Positions 10,120-19,974 of a stretch of DNA of 64,000 nt are shown piece after piece. The DNA is taken from contig OZ252236.1 of the NCBI GenBank assembly GCA_965249455.1, forward strand, positions 4,960,001 to 5,024,000, written 5' to 3'. The notes beneath the pieces are model-generated. The model did no database searches, was not told where the DNA came from, and saw nothing but the letters and a program-made list of their open reading frames with translations. The DNA comes from Jiulongibacter sp024742395. GTDB lineage: Bacteria; Bacteroidota; Bacteroidia; Cytophagales; Spirosomataceae. Position 1 is the first letter of the stretch; every line of letters starts with the position of its first letter. The position numbers and the translations under genes were made by a program.

Positions 10120-10452
10120 AAGGAATGTCATATTAGATTCAGAGTGATTAATAATACTCAAATCCAGGACTGACTTACCGGGCACTTTCACACTTGCTTC
10201 ACTCTTTATTTTAAATCACTCCATTAAACATAAGGCTGGCGTTTTCCTCTTGTGCTGTACAATCCGTTAGCGTTCAGGCATATTTGACAGTCTTTGTTTA
10301 AGATTTCTTCAGTTTTAAAAATTTCTTCATTTTTACCATTGCACTTCATCCTCCAATTCTTAACATAAAAAAACGACTACAGACAATTGTCCGTAGCCGT
10401 TATCACCTTTATCTACCATTATTTCACCTAAACCATCAAAAGCTTTAACTAT
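10120..10452. other. 333-bp intergenic region between convergent genes
   Basis: Separates the plus-strand degradative genes from the end of susD. Apart from the terminator at 10367-10401 that serves the minus strand, no coding potential or further structure was seen. Confidence 0.6.
10367..10401 (-). terminator. Terminator of the susC-susD transcript
   Basis: Read on the minus strand, a 13-bp stem (AACGGCTACGGAC with GTCTGTAGTCGTT, two G-U pairs) with an AATT loop is followed by seven Ts. It lies ~50 bp past the susD stop. The pairing is weaker on the plus strand, where the wobbles become mismatches. Confidence 0.75.
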
Positions 10453-12234
10453 TTAATATCCAGGATTTTGTTTTAAATTCTTATTTAAACCTATTTGAGA
10501 AGTAGGCAAAGGGAATAAATAATCCTGTTTAGAGAAATTTCGTATTGCCGATGGCTGAACAATAAGACATCTCCTTGGGCCAACTCCAGTGCTGGCAATT
10601 TCTTCACCATAACCATACTTAGATGGGTCATACAATGCCTTATTGCCTTCATATACGGTTCCTTCTATAACTGCTCCGTAGATAGTTTCACCTAACTCTT
10701 GCTCAGCAATACCCCATCGTTTAAGATCATTAAATCTTGTACCACTTTCTGCGTAAAGCTCAATAGTTCTCTCTCTTCTAATTTCAGTTTTAATATCCAT
10801 GTTATTTGCTAACAAAAAGGCGTTTGATATACCTGGTAAACCAGCTCTAGCTTTCACCAGATTTATAGACTCCGCCATTTGGGCATCAGTTAAACTACCA
10901 TTTAGCTCGTAAAGAGCCTCGGCATAGGTTAAATAAACCTCAGCTAAACGTATTAATGGCAAATCATAAGATTCAGTCATAGTAGCTCTGTAAGCCTGAT
11001 CTGTCCCCCATTTCCAACTCATGAATTTTGAATTGAAATAGCCAAAATTATTAGTACCATTTAAGACCACATCACCGTTTTGTGGAATTTCTCCCAGGTT
11101 TTTATGATAGGTAAAATAGGCTCTCATTCTATAATCCCTGTTCTGGTATTCATCAGGTGTATTTGCATAGCCTTTGAACTTTGGAGATTGATCTATTGGC
11201 AAACCATCGTCGCATAAAAACATGTCTATCATTTTTCTGCTGGGTTTCATACGGCCTTCATAGACGTGACTCACTAAAGTACCCGCTTGTCTAAATGTAA
11301 AGTCGTATTTATTGTAAAGAATGAATTCTTTATTCGTCGCTTTGTCTAATCCTCCCGGGTTAGAACCACCATCTTCCAGATTAAATAAGAAGTTTGAGCT
11401 CAAATTATCCAGTTCCTGATTATGATTCCACAGTTCATAACCTCCGTTGTCCATTACTGTCTTAGATAAGGTAACGGCTTCCTGAAGATATGCGTTAATG
11501 TTAGACTCAGAAAAACCTGCACTTCCAGCTCCTGACGTGGTGCCGTCGCCATCCGTACTTGTGCCTACATATTTCATCCAGGTAGCTTCATGCAATAGCA
11601 CATTGGCTTTAAATGCCATAGCTGCCCATTTACTTATTTTCCCTTTATCTCCACCAGCAATATCTTGTTCTGCCGGTAAGCCCGCTATAGCATCATCCAG
11701 ATCGGCCAAAATTTGAGCTACTACTTCGTATCTACTATTACGAGGCCCAAAAAGTTCTTCTGAATCAACATCAAGTGGCTTTGTTACTAAGGTAACACCT
11801 CCATATCGCTGCACTAAAAAGAAATACTGCCAAGCTCTATGAAATTTAGTAGCAGCTACATACTCACCGATATCATTACCTTCATAAACCTCAGCTCTAG
11901 CAAGCAATAGATTCATATCTCTAATTGCACTATATGGGCTAGAATAATACGCATCTTCTGCCGGTGCCTGAGTATCCCCTCTGCTATATTCTTGCATACC
12001 ACCATCTTCGGTGTATCCTACTAAATCAGACCCATGCCCTGAATAAATGCCTTGGTCATGCCATCTTATCAGGTTGGTATAAAAACTATTTGAACCCGTT
12101 AAAAAATGCTCCGCTTTGGTGTAATAAACATCATCTGTTATAGAAGCAGGAGGTGTTAGGTTTATGAATTTGTCTTCACAAGATGTAAAGAGCACCAAAA
12201 CACATGGTAATATAATATGTATTATTTTTTTCAT
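10453..12234 (-). CDS. SusD/RagB-family outer-membrane glycan-binding lipoprotein
   Basis: Surface lipoprotein that captures oligosaccharides and closes over its SusC partner. Signal peptide with lipobox LFTSC; TPR-like helical sequence including FHRAWQYFFLVQRYGG; the SusD C-terminal block RERTIELYAESGTRFNDLKRWG; and the LFPLPTSQIGLN...NPGY ending typical of the family. 593 aa is normal. It starts 29 bp after susC and the pair is divergent from GH88. It specifies uptake of the glycan depolymerised by the neighbouring lyase, fucosidase and sulfatases. Confidence 0.96.
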   Translation of the reverse strand: MKKIIHIILPCVLVLFTSCEDKFINLTPPASITDDVYYTKAEHFLTGSNSFYTNLIRWHDQGIYSGHGSDLVGYTEDGGMQEYSRGDTQAPAEDAYYSSPYSAIRDMNLLLARAEVYEGNDIGEYVAATKFHRAWQYFFLVQRYGGVTLVTKPLDVDSEELFGPRNSRYEVVAQILADLDDAIAGLPAEQDIAGGDKGKISKWAAMAFKANVLLHEATWMKYVGTSTDGDGTTSGAGSAGFSESNINAYLQEAVTLSKTVMDNGGYELWNHNQELDNLSSNFLFNLEDGGSNPGGLDKATNKEFILYNKYDFTFRQAGTLVSHVYEGRMKPSRKMIDMFLCDDGLPIDQSPKFKGYANTPDEYQNRDYRMRAYFTYHKNLGEIPQNGDVVLNGTNNFGYFNSKFMSWKWGTDQAYRATMTESYDLPLIRLAEVYLTYAEALYELNGSLTDAQMAESINLVKARAGLPGISNAFLLANNMDIKTEIRRERTIELYAESGTRFNDLKRWGIAEQELGETIYGAVIEGTVYEGNKALYDPSKYGYGEEIASTGVGPRRCLIVQPSAIRNFSKQDYLFPLPTSQIGLNKNLKQNPGY

Positions 12235-12263
12235 TGTTCTCTATTTATTTATTGAAATGTAGC

Positions 12264-15200
12264 TTAAAGAGATATTTTTAAGCCTGCCGCCCATGTACGC
12301 ATAAAGGGATAAACACTGTCGTTGGTGCTAGCTCTAAATTCTGGGTCATAACCATCTTTCACACTGGTAAATTCAAACAAATCATTTCCAGATAAGTAGA
12401 TTCTTACGTTATCAAACGATGTTTTGCCCAATTTTACCTCTCTGATATTGTAACCTATAATCAGGGATTTCAATCTTACATATCTGTTGTTTTGTAAAAT
12501 ATGATCTTTACTTCTATAGTTCCAGGCAGACAATCCTCGCTGGGTAGTCAATCTAGGAAACTCTGCATCCGGGTTATCTTCTGTCCAGGTTCTACCTAAC
12601 CAAGTGTTTGACTGGTTCTGCCATTCTGCCTGGAATGGTTGAGCAAAATAACCTGTTCTGTAAATTTGCTGATTAAGTACACCTTGGAAAAATCCACTTA
12701 AATCGAAGTTTTTATACTTTACATCAAAATTGAAACCATATACATAGTGGGTAGCATTATCTCCCATATAGGTTAAATCATCTGTATTAAGAATTCCGTC
12801 GCCATTGGAGTCTACAACTTTGATATCTCCGGGACGTAAAGCATCATTAGATGTTTGGGAAGGTAAAATGCCTCCAGGTGTTAAACTTGAATAATAAGCA
12901 TTAACCTCTTCCTGAGAACTGAAATATCCGTCAGTTTCCCACAAGTAGAAAGAGTTAATTGGTTTACCCAAGATGTTACGACCTGCAGAAGCAGCATTTA
13001 AATTCTCGACAATTGACTGTGCTCCATCATATTTGGTAATCTCATTTCTGGTATCACTCATGTTAGCACTTACAGTAAAACTTAAATCCTTGCCAATTTT
13101 ACTTCTGTAACCTATCATGGCTTCCCATCCGTTTGTTTCTAAAGTACCGATGTTAGTATATGGAGCCGCAGTTCCCAACGTTTGAGGTAGAATACCTCTA
13201 ACTAGCATGCCAATATTCTTTTTCTGGAATAGGTCAAATGAACCAAACACTTTATCTTGCAACAGACCAAAGTCTACACCGATTTCTGTAGTTGCAATAC
13301 GCTCCCATGTGGTAGTACTACTAAATAAACTACTAGCTCTAGATGTTGCCTGTTGGGTAGCATTTGTTTGACCAAAAACCGTAGTACCAAATCCAACAGT
13401 AGATAAGTACCCGAAATTACCAATACCTGAGGTACTTCCTAATTCACCATATCCACCACGTATTTTCAAGAAAGAAATAGTAGAATTGTTTACTAAGAAA
13501 CCTTCTTTGGATAACACCCAACCGGCAGAAACACTACCATAGTTAGACCATTTACTACCTTCTGCAAATCTTGAAGAGCCATCACGTCTACCTTGTAATT
13601 CAAGTAAGTATTTTCCTTTATAGTCATAATTCAAACGTCCAATATATCCGAAAAAGCCCCAGGTATTACCACCACCTGATGTTGTTACCAATTGGTCTGT
13701 AGCTCCAATGTTTAAATCATAAACACCATAATCCACAAAGCCATTTCTTCTCATGTAATACTCGTCAATCACACTCTTCTCTGCTTCTATACCTACCATT
13801 CCAGATACATTATGGTCTCCAAAGCTATTCGTGTAGTTTAAGAAACCTTTGTAATTATTGTAAGTTATATTACCGTCTACGCTATTAGGGCCTGTTCCTT
13901 CTTCTATATAAGTTGTATTATTTATATTATTTGAGAACCCTCCTTGCCAGCTATATAGTGGTACACTTACTGCATATCTTTGCCAAACACTGTTCTGCTT
14001 ACTTAAAGCATAAGAACCTGTAAAACTTAAATGGTCTGTAATATCATACGTAGCCTGAGTTGATATTTTGAACTGCTCTCTTTTCAGATTTTCACGGCCA
14101 GCATCTTTAACTTGTGCCACAGCATTTCTATCACCCGTAATATTAACACCTCCAAAATTGGCATAGTATTGTCCGTCAGGGTTGTATGTAGGAAACAAAG
14201 GTGCGTCCCACGTAGCGGCCTCTCTTGCTAAACCCGCCGCCGGACCAGAAAAGCTATTATTGAAATAAGTAATATTAGTATTAAATCTAAGTCTATCACT
14301 AATATCTAGACCATAAGTTGCCGAGAAGTTATATTTGTCGGCCGTGTCGTCAGCTACTTTTAGACCACCAACATTTTTATCATAACCAGCAGAGATACGG
14401 TAATTACTTTTAGCTGTACCACCAGATACGCTAAGGTTTGTTTGATTAGAAGTAGAATTACCAAACATTTCGTCAAATTTGGCAGAATTACCTAACCAGA
14501 TATTTCCATTAATTGGTAAATCGTAATAGCCTTCTTCACCAGAAGCAATTCTTTCAACTGTAGGACGATCATTCCAAAAGAAATAACGTGGAGGCTTATT
14601 GGATGCTAAGTCTTCATCTACCGCAGCCAGATAAAGCTGGCCATATTCAGCCATTGTTGGTGAAGGTGGACGAATTCCAATTGTACCCACGCGTAAGACT
14701 GAACTAAGTTCAACTTTCACATCGCCTTTTCCTTTTTTGGTAGTTACCAAAATTACACCTCCGGCTGCACGTGAACCATATACAGAAGCAGAACCTCCTT
14801 TTAGCACACTGACACTTTCAATGTCATTTGGATTCATATCATTAAAAGATGATGCATTTATTGAGGGCACACCATCTATGACAATAAGAGGAGATATACC
14901 ATTAATAGATGAAGCACCTCTTATCAGGAAATCGACGCCCTCATCACCTGGTCTGGATGATGTACGACTAACAACTAACCCCGGTGTACGTCCCTGAAGA
15001 GCCAATGCCGGACTTCCAACAGCCAAATCTTCGAATGCCTCAGCGGTAACTTGCTCTACAGATCCGGTTAGGGTTTCCTTTTTTGCCGTTCCGTAACCTA
15101 CTACTACAACTTCATCGAGTAGACGATCATCAGATTGAAGTGTTATATTAATTACTGTTTGACTGCCGACGGTCACTTCCTGACTTTCGTAACCAATAAA

Positions 15201-15482
15201 ACTAAAAACCAATATTGCATTTGGCTCTACATTGTCTATGGCAAAATTTCCATCGCCATCTGTAAGCGTACCTTTTTGAGTACCCTTTACTAAAACATTT
15301 ACTCCCGGCATTCCAAGGTTATCATCAGAAGACACAACTTTACCAGTTATTCTAGCTTTTGTATCTGAAAGTTTTTCGATAGCTAAAGCCGGAGCGGTAA
15401 CTACTAAGGTAAGAAAGCCTATTACCCAAAATAGACTCCAAAAGTGGTTCAGATTTCTCTGATAATGTTTAAATTTTATCAT
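12264..15482 (-). CDS. SusC/RagA-family TonB-dependent transporter
   Basis: Outer-membrane TonB-dependent importer for oligosaccharides. A long signal peptide is followed by a carboxypeptidase-regulatory-like domain (ITGKVVSSDDNLGMPGVNV), a TonB box-like DEVVVVGYGT, the plug (GASSINGISPLIVIDGVP; SVYGSRAAGGVILVTTKKG) and a 22-strand-type barrel ending in AAGLKISL. 1072 aa is a standard SusC length. No N-terminal STN domain is seen, so direct anti-sigma signalling is unlikely and regulation probably comes from other factors. It is transcribed ahead of susD, with a long 609-bp leader region upstream. Confidence 0.97.
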   Translation of the reverse strand: MIKFKHYQRNLNHFWSLFWVIGFLTLVVTAPALAIEKLSDTKARITGKVVSSDDNLGMPGVNVLVKGTQKGTLTDGDGNFAIDNVEPNAILVFSFIGYESQEVTVGSQTVINITLQSDDRLLDEVVVVGYGTAKKETLTGSVEQVTAEAFEDLAVGSPALALQGRTPGLVVSRTSSRPGDEGVDFLIRGASSINGISPLIVIDGVPSINASSFNDMNPNDIESVSVLKGGSASVYGSRAAGGVILVTTKKGKGDVKVELSSVLRVGTIGIRPPSPTMAEYGQLYLAAVDEDLASNKPPRYFFWNDRPTVERIASGEEGYYDLPINGNIWLGNSAKFDEMFGNSTSNQTNLSVSGGTAKSNYRISAGYDKNVGGLKVADDTADKYNFSATYGLDISDRLRFNTNITYFNNSFSGPAAGLAREAATWDAPLFPTYNPDGQYYANFGGVNITGDRNAVAQVKDAGRENLKREQFKISTQATYDITDHLSFTGSYALSKQNSVWQRYAVSVPLYSWQGGFSNNINNTTYIEEGTGPNSVDGNITYNNYKGFLNYTNSFGDHNVSGMVGIEAEKSVIDEYYMRRNGFVDYGVYDLNIGATDQLVTTSGGGNTWGFFGYIGRLNYDYKGKYLLELQGRRDGSSRFAEGSKWSNYGSVSAGWVLSKEGFLVNNSTISFLKIRGGYGELGSTSGIGNFGYLSTVGFGTTVFGQTNATQQATSRASSLFSSTTTWERIATTEIGVDFGLLQDKVFGSFDLFQKKNIGMLVRGILPQTLGTAAPYTNIGTLETNGWEAMIGYRSKIGKDLSFTVSANMSDTRNEITKYDGAQSIVENLNAASAGRNILGKPINSFYLWETDGYFSSQEEVNAYYSSLTPGGILPSQTSNDALRPGDIKVVDSNGDGILNTDDLTYMGDNATHYVYGFNFDVKYKNFDLSGFFQGVLNQQIYRTGYFAQPFQAEWQNQSNTWLGRTWTEDNPDAEFPRLTTQRGLSAWNYRSKDHILQNNRYVRLKSLIIGYNIREVKLGKTSFDNVRIYLSGNDLFEFTSVKDGYDPEFRASTNDSVYPFMRTWAAGLKISL

Positions 15483-16091
15483 AAAAAAATACGGTTAAGG
15501 TTGTTAAATATTTTTTGACTTTGACTGAATAAATTGATGGAACAATATTAGAGACTATACAGAAGAGTCATTGTAAATTATTGTGCAAAGGCTATAACAC
15601 ATCATCCATTTAGGGTTAAAAACTATAACCATTTAGCTAATTGACTGCATTATTCCACGTTATAAGGCATCAACTTTACTTTTTTTAAGGTTTTATTGTA
15701 TTCCATGTTTAAAAGCGTTTGCTTTTCTGAATTCTACTACGTGAACGAAGTTCATAGGAAAGCAACCAAAATGTTATATCATTGAATAGCAGCAGCTTAA
15801 ACTCTATGAAGCTATCTTCTTCCTTTTTTCAGCCGCCAAAATGATTCGCTAATTATTGCAGTAACAAAAATCACGGATGGCTTCATGCACCTTGGTTTTC
15901 TTGTCTTCAGAAGTATTAATAATAAAAAAAGCTTCAAAAGCCCCCTTTAAGATTCTGGGGCACTATAAAGAGCATTATGTTATAGCCTTTGGTCCATAAT
16001 TTATCCTGCCTGGCAAGCAATATCTTTAAAATTGCAACTCAAGATAATCCTACTTTTTATACAAATACTATATCACTTTAACATTAAATAA
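15483..16091. other. 609-bp divergent intergenic region (susC / GH88)
   Basis: Must hold the susC promoter and probably the GH88 promoter. An inverted repeat AAAAGC-GTTT-GCTTTT lies at 15711-15726. On the minus strand around 15835-15960 there is a short codon-like stretch (reading ILKGAFEAFFIINTSED, then KVHEAIRDF) bounded by stops and without a start, possibly a gene relic; it was not recognised. Confidence 0.4.
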
Positions 16092-17294
16092 ATGACCCTT
16101 TCAAAAACCCTTGTTTGGCTGGCTGTTTTTTCAATGCTAGCCTGTACCCCTTCTACTGAAGAAACTCAAACTGGAGAAAAAAATATAGATTTAAATAAAA
16201 TATTACTAGATGCTTCTTTAAAAGCTAAAATGACAGCCAATGCATTATCAAAGGTGGATAGTTTCCCCAGAAATATTGCAAATGGCCAAAGCAATTGGAC
16301 CTTAGTAAATGTGAAAGACTGGTGCAGTGGCTTTTGGCCGGGTGTGCTTTGGTATTCATATGAAGCAACAGGTGATGAAGAACTATTGGAAGATGCTGTC
16401 CGTTTTACTTTGCCTTTAAAAGAAATCGCCTATACACCGGCAGAAAACCACGATATAGGATTTATGGTAAATAGCAGTTACGGTAATGCATATAGGTTAA
16501 CCGGTAATGAGGAATACAAAGAGGTATTGATAGCTGCCGCTAATAATCTGGCTACACTGTACGACCCAAAAGTGGGAACCATTTTATCTTGGCCTAATCA
16601 GGTTGAAAAATTCAAATACAATACCATTATAGACAACATGATGAACCTTGAATTGCTTTTTTGGGCATCTAAAAATGGGGGTGAACAAAATTTGTACAAT
16701 ATAGCTAAAAGCCATGCAGAAAAAACAATGAATCACCTGGTAAGAGCGGATAGTTCAATTTATCATGTAGGTTCTTTCAATCAAGAAACTGGTGAATTCC
16801 TAAGAGGGTATACTCATCAAGGTTACGCAACAGAATCAATGTGGGCAAGAGGACAATCATGGGGAATTTATGGTTTTTCAGTGGCCTTTAGAGAAACAGC
16901 GGATGAAGAGTTTTTAAATACGGCAATTAAACTAGCTGACCACTACATTAAACGTTTACCCGAAAATGGAATTCCTTTCTGGGACTTTGATGACCCTGCT
17001 ATACCAAACGCACCCAGAGATGCTTCTGCAGCAGCAGTTGCAGCCTGTGGATTGTTAGAATTATCTGGCTTGGTGAAGGATCCGGCTCTCAAAGAAAAAT
17101 ATTACAAGGCAGCAGAAAGCTACATAGTCGAATTATCAAGCGGTGGATATTTAAGTGCAGAAACTAACCAGGCTATTTTATTACACTCCACAGGACATTA
17201 TCCTCATAATTCTGAAATAGATGTGCCTATTATTTATGCAGACTACTACTATTTGGAAGCCCTTTTGCGATTAAAAAAGCTTCAGAATATGTGA
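16092..17294 (+). CDS. Unsaturated glucuronyl hydrolase, GH88, lipoprotein
   Basis: Removes the 4,5-unsaturated uronate left at the non-reducing end by a polysaccharide lyase. Lipobox SMLAC gives a periplasmic or surface lipoprotein. The (alpha/alpha)6-barrel motifs are clear: DIGFMVNSSYG, TIIDNMMNLELLFWA with Asp181 as candidate catalytic acid, THQGYATESMWARGQSW and FDDPAIPNAPRDASAAA. Length 400 aa matches GH88. It completes the lyase chemistry encoded at 2042-4336, strong support for uronic acid in the substrate. It is transcribed away from susC and ends at a bidirectional terminator. Confidence 0.93.
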   Translation: MTLSKTLVWLAVFSMLACTPSTEETQTGEKNIDLNKILLDASLKAKMTANALSKVDSFPRNIANGQSNWTLVNVKDWCSGFWPGVLWYSYEATGDEELLEDAVRFTLPLKEIAYTPAENHDIGFMVNSSYGNAYRLTGNEEYKEVLIAAANNLATLYDPKVGTILSWPNQVEKFKYNTIIDNMMNLELLFWASKNGGEQNLYNIAKSHAEKTMNHLVRADSSIYHVGSFNQETGEFLRGYTHQGYATESMWARGQSWGIYGFSVAFRETADEEFLNTAIKLADHYIKRLPENGIPFWDFDDPAIPNAPRDASAAAVAACGLLELSGLVKDPALKEKYYKAAESYIVELSSGGYLSAETNQAILLHSTGHYPHNSEIDVPIIYADYYYLEALLRLKKLQNM

Positions 17295-17367
17295 TACTCT
17301 AAGGTTTGGCAGAATAAGTAAACCCTAAAATAGCAATTCATCATTTAACCCTTTGAAACAATTATAT

Positions 17368-17395
17368 TTAGCCTCTGTCAATTGACGGAGGCTAA
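17368..17395. terminator. Bidirectional terminator between GH88 and lldD-like genes
   Basis: 28-bp palindrome (TTAGCCTC, one unpaired base, then GTCAATTGAC, and its complement) between two convergent genes; T-rich sequence follows on the plus side. Confidence 0.75.
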
Positions 17396-17403
17396 TCTTT
17401 GTT

Positions 17404-18552
17404 TTATAGTTTTGGTATGAAGTGATTGGGGAAATCCTCCACTTTTTCACAGCAAATCTGCTCCATTACTTGTTGTAATTGTGTCTTAAGAATTGTTATA
17501 GTGTGATCACCTCCAACATTTCCCAAAGCTGCTGTTCCGTACATAAATGTACGCCCCAAGAACGTAAATTCTGCTCCGCTGGCTAAGGTCCGGGCAATAT
17601 CAGGACCAGAACGTAAGCCACTATCCATCATAATTTTGATTTTCCCTCTGTAATTTTCAATGATCGGGTCAAGCGATTTAATGGCAGATTGCCCGGCGTC
17701 CAGTTGTCTGCCTCCATGATTCGATACAATTATACCATCAAAGCCAAGCTTAATGGCAAGTTCAGTATCTTGCTCACTGGCAACGCCTTTCAAAACCAAT
17801 TTCCCTTTCCATTTATCTCTGAGTTCAGCAATCTTTGCTTCATTCACTCTTCCTGAAAAGGTTTGGTTCATATACTGGCCTAACTGACCCATATTTAACC
17901 CTTTGGGCATGTATTTCTTTAAATTGGCAAAACCTGGCTGGCCATAATATAAGGTCTTTAAGGCCCACTCAGGCCTTCCTAAGATCTGCATTATATTATT
18001 TAGAGTCATTTTGGGTGGCATACCCAATCCATTCCGAATATCACGTGGGCGATAGCCAAAACTTGGTACATCACATAAGATGCATAAAACTTCACAGCCT
18101 GCTGCATCGGCCCGATCAAGAAGATCATCACGCAGAGAATTTTCAGCAGGATGGTACAATTGAAACCAAAATTTCCCATCTGTTAATTCTCCGATGCGTT
18201 CAATACTTGAAGTAGTTACGGTACTTAAAATAAAAGGGATATTGTGCTCTTTTGCTGCTTTTGCCAATATTTCAGGAGCATTAGGCCATATTAAACCTTG
18301 CAAACCTACCGGAGCTATACCAAACGGGGCATCATATACGTGCCCAAAGAGTTCGGTTTTCATATTTGAGTGTGTATGTTCGCTCAAATAAGTGGGTTTA
18401 AGTTCTACTTCTCTAAGTTCTGCTGTATTTTTAAAAAGATTTACATCTTCGTTACAACCTCCATCTAAATACTCAAAAGCGAAACGAGGAATTTGCTTTT
18501 TTGCTTTTTTGATGAGGTCATCGATAGCCGGATAATTGGAATTGTATTTCAT
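17404..18552 (-). CDS. lldD: FMN-dependent L-lactate (2-hydroxyacid) dehydrogenase
   Basis: Oxidises L-lactate to pyruvate, passing electrons to the respiratory chain. TIM-barrel flavoprotein of 382 aa: the N-terminal FEYLDGG..., PFGIAPVGLQGL FMN site and the signature SNHGGRQLD with catalytic His279 and substrate-binding Arg282 are all present. It is the last gene of the fucose operon. Since the FAH-family hydrolase in the same operon should yield pyruvate and L-lactate, this enzyme would return the lactate to central metabolism. Another 2-hydroxyacid substrate is possible on sequence alone; the context makes L-lactate most likely. Confidence 0.85.
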   Translation of the reverse strand: MKYNSNYPAIDDLIKKAKKQIPRFAFEYLDGGCNEDVNLFKNTAELREVELKPTYLSEHTHSNMKTELFGHVYDAPFGIAPVGLQGLIWPNAPEILAKAAKEHNIPFILSTVTTSSIERIGELTDGKFWFQLYHPAENSLRDDLLDRADAAGCEVLCILCDVPSFGYRPRDIRNGLGMPPKMTLNNIMQILGRPEWALKTLYYGQPGFANLKKYMPKGLNMGQLGQYMNQTFSGRVNEAKIAELRDKWKGKLVLKGVASEQDTELAIKLGFDGIIVSNHGGRQLDAGQSAIKSLDPIIENYRGKIKIMMDSGLRSGPDIARTLASGAEFTFLGRTFMYGTAALGNVGGDHTITILKTQLQQVMEQICCEKVEDFPNHFIPKL

Positions 18553-18647
18553 TATGCTTTCAAATCATATATTACATCAATATTTATTTTTCTACTTTTA
18601 AGCCATGCCTTAAGTTTGGTGATATCAGTGTCCTTCCATTCTTTCAC
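18552..18647 (-). CDS. Possible 31-residue ORF between fucP and lldD
   Basis: GTG-started frame of 31 codons, rich in Lys, with two Trp; its TAA overlaps the lldD ATG as TAATG, an arrangement used for translational coupling. It fills most of the 105-bp gap in an otherwise tight operon. No family was recognised. It may be a leader-like coupler, the 3' relic of a lost gene such as a lactonase, or chance. Confidence 0.25.
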   Translation of the reverse strand: MKEWKDTDITKLKAWLKSRKINIDVIYDLKA

Positions 18648-18657
18648 CTTGCTAAGC

Positions 18658-19956
18658 TCACGTTACATGAACATTGAGTGTCCGGTAACCATAGATAGCA
18701 ATAAAGCAAAAACATAAAAGGGGTAAAATAAAGGAGGCATTAACAGCTGCGAACGAACCTACGGTTTTCATGTCTATTATAATTCCTTGTAAGATAGGCA
18801 TGAGTGCCCCACCAACAATTGCCATCACTAGGCCCGCGGCTCCTAAAGTAGCGTCTTCTTCGCTCAAACCATTTAAGGCAATACCATAAATTGTAGGAAA
18901 CATCAAAGACATAAAAGCAGAAGTGGCAATGAGGAGATATAGCCCGGGCATGCCTTCAATTAAAATAACGCCCGCCGTGGTGAACATAGCACAAATGGCA
19001 AATGTCATCAGCAACTTTTTGGCGTTTATGTATTTCATTAAAAAGGTACTGATAAACCGGCTCGACAGAAAAATTGCCATGGCCACAATGTTATAATTTT
19101 GGGCCGTTGCTTTGTTGATTCCCAGATTATCAGCGTATTGAATAATGAATGTCCAACACATAATTTGTGCCGCCACATAAAATAATTGAGCCAACACGCC
19201 TTCACGATATTTGCCATTGCTGAATAACCTTTTAAAGGAATCTAAAACAGGACCTTGTTTGTCTTTGTTGGCACGAACCGGCATTTTAACAAGTGCAATA
19301 ACCACTAGCATAACAATTACCACCACACCAAGAATGACATAGGGGTTTCTGATAACTGCTAAATCGTGCGTTCTGATAACGGCTTTTTTGCTTTCCTCCA
19401 AGGTGGTAAAAATCAACTCGCCCATTTCGTTTCTTTTGTCAGAATCTAAAGCTGTCAAAATGAATTTTGAAGCTACAAACATGCCCAAAAGCGAACCGAT
19501 TGGATTGAATGCCTGGGCAAGATTCAGACGCTGCGTAGCCGTGCGTTCATCACCCATAGAAAGAATGTACGGATTTGCCGTAGTTTCTAAAAAGGCCAAT
19601 CCGAAAGTTAAGATATAAAGCGAGCCCAAAAAGAAACCGAAAACTTCATAATTAGCGGCAGGGTAAAATAACAAAGCACCAAAAGCGTAAAGAGCAAGCC
19701 CTAATAAAATGCCTTTTTTATAGCTGTATTTTCTTACAAAAAGGGCGGCGGGTATTGCCATGGTAGCGTAACCTCCATAAAAGGCAAATTGTACTAAGGC
19801 TGCTTTGGCAGTAGATATCTCCATTACGGTACCAAAAGCTGCAACCATTGGATTTGTAATATCATTTGCAAAACCCCAAAGAGCAAACAGAGAAGTGATT
19901 AGAATAAAAGGAACGAGGTTTCCGTTGGGTACTACAAGCGGTTTGTTTTCTTTCAC
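18658..19956 (-). CDS. fucP: L-fucose:H+ symporter, FucP-type MFS permease
   Basis: Inner-membrane sugar/proton symporter with 12 predicted helices over 432 aa. Family features include FALWGFANDITNPMVAAF, YGGYATMAIPAALF, FLETTANPYILSMG and the GAALMPILQG-like block near the end (GGALMPILQGIIID). These are shared by FucP and its glucose/galactose relatives, so the exact sugar rests on context: an alpha-L-fucosidase and a fucose-catabolic operon on both sides. It lies 18 bp downstream of the first-step SDR. Transport of free L-fucose released by GH29 is the simplest reading. Confidence 0.85.
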   Translation of the reverse strand: MKENKPLVVPNGNLVPFILITSLFALWGFANDITNPMVAAFGTVMEISTAKAALVQFAFYGGYATMAIPAALFVRKYSYKKGILLGLALYAFGALLFYPAANYEVFGFFLGSLYILTFGLAFLETTANPYILSMGDERTATQRLNLAQAFNPIGSLLGMFVASKFILTALDSDKRNEMGELIFTTLEESKKAVIRTHDLAVIRNPYVILGVVVIVMLVVIALVKMPVRANKDKQGPVLDSFKRLFSNGKYREGVLAQLFYVAAQIMCWTFIIQYADNLGINKATAQNYNIVAMAIFLSSRFISTFLMKYINAKKLLMTFAICAMFTTAGVILIEGMPGLYLLIATSAFMSLMFPTIYGIALNGLSEEDATLGAAGLVMAIVGGALMPILQGIIIDMKTVGSFAAVNASFILPLLCFCFIAIYGYRTLNVHVT

Positions 19957-19974
19957 CTGATATTTTTTTTAGAT

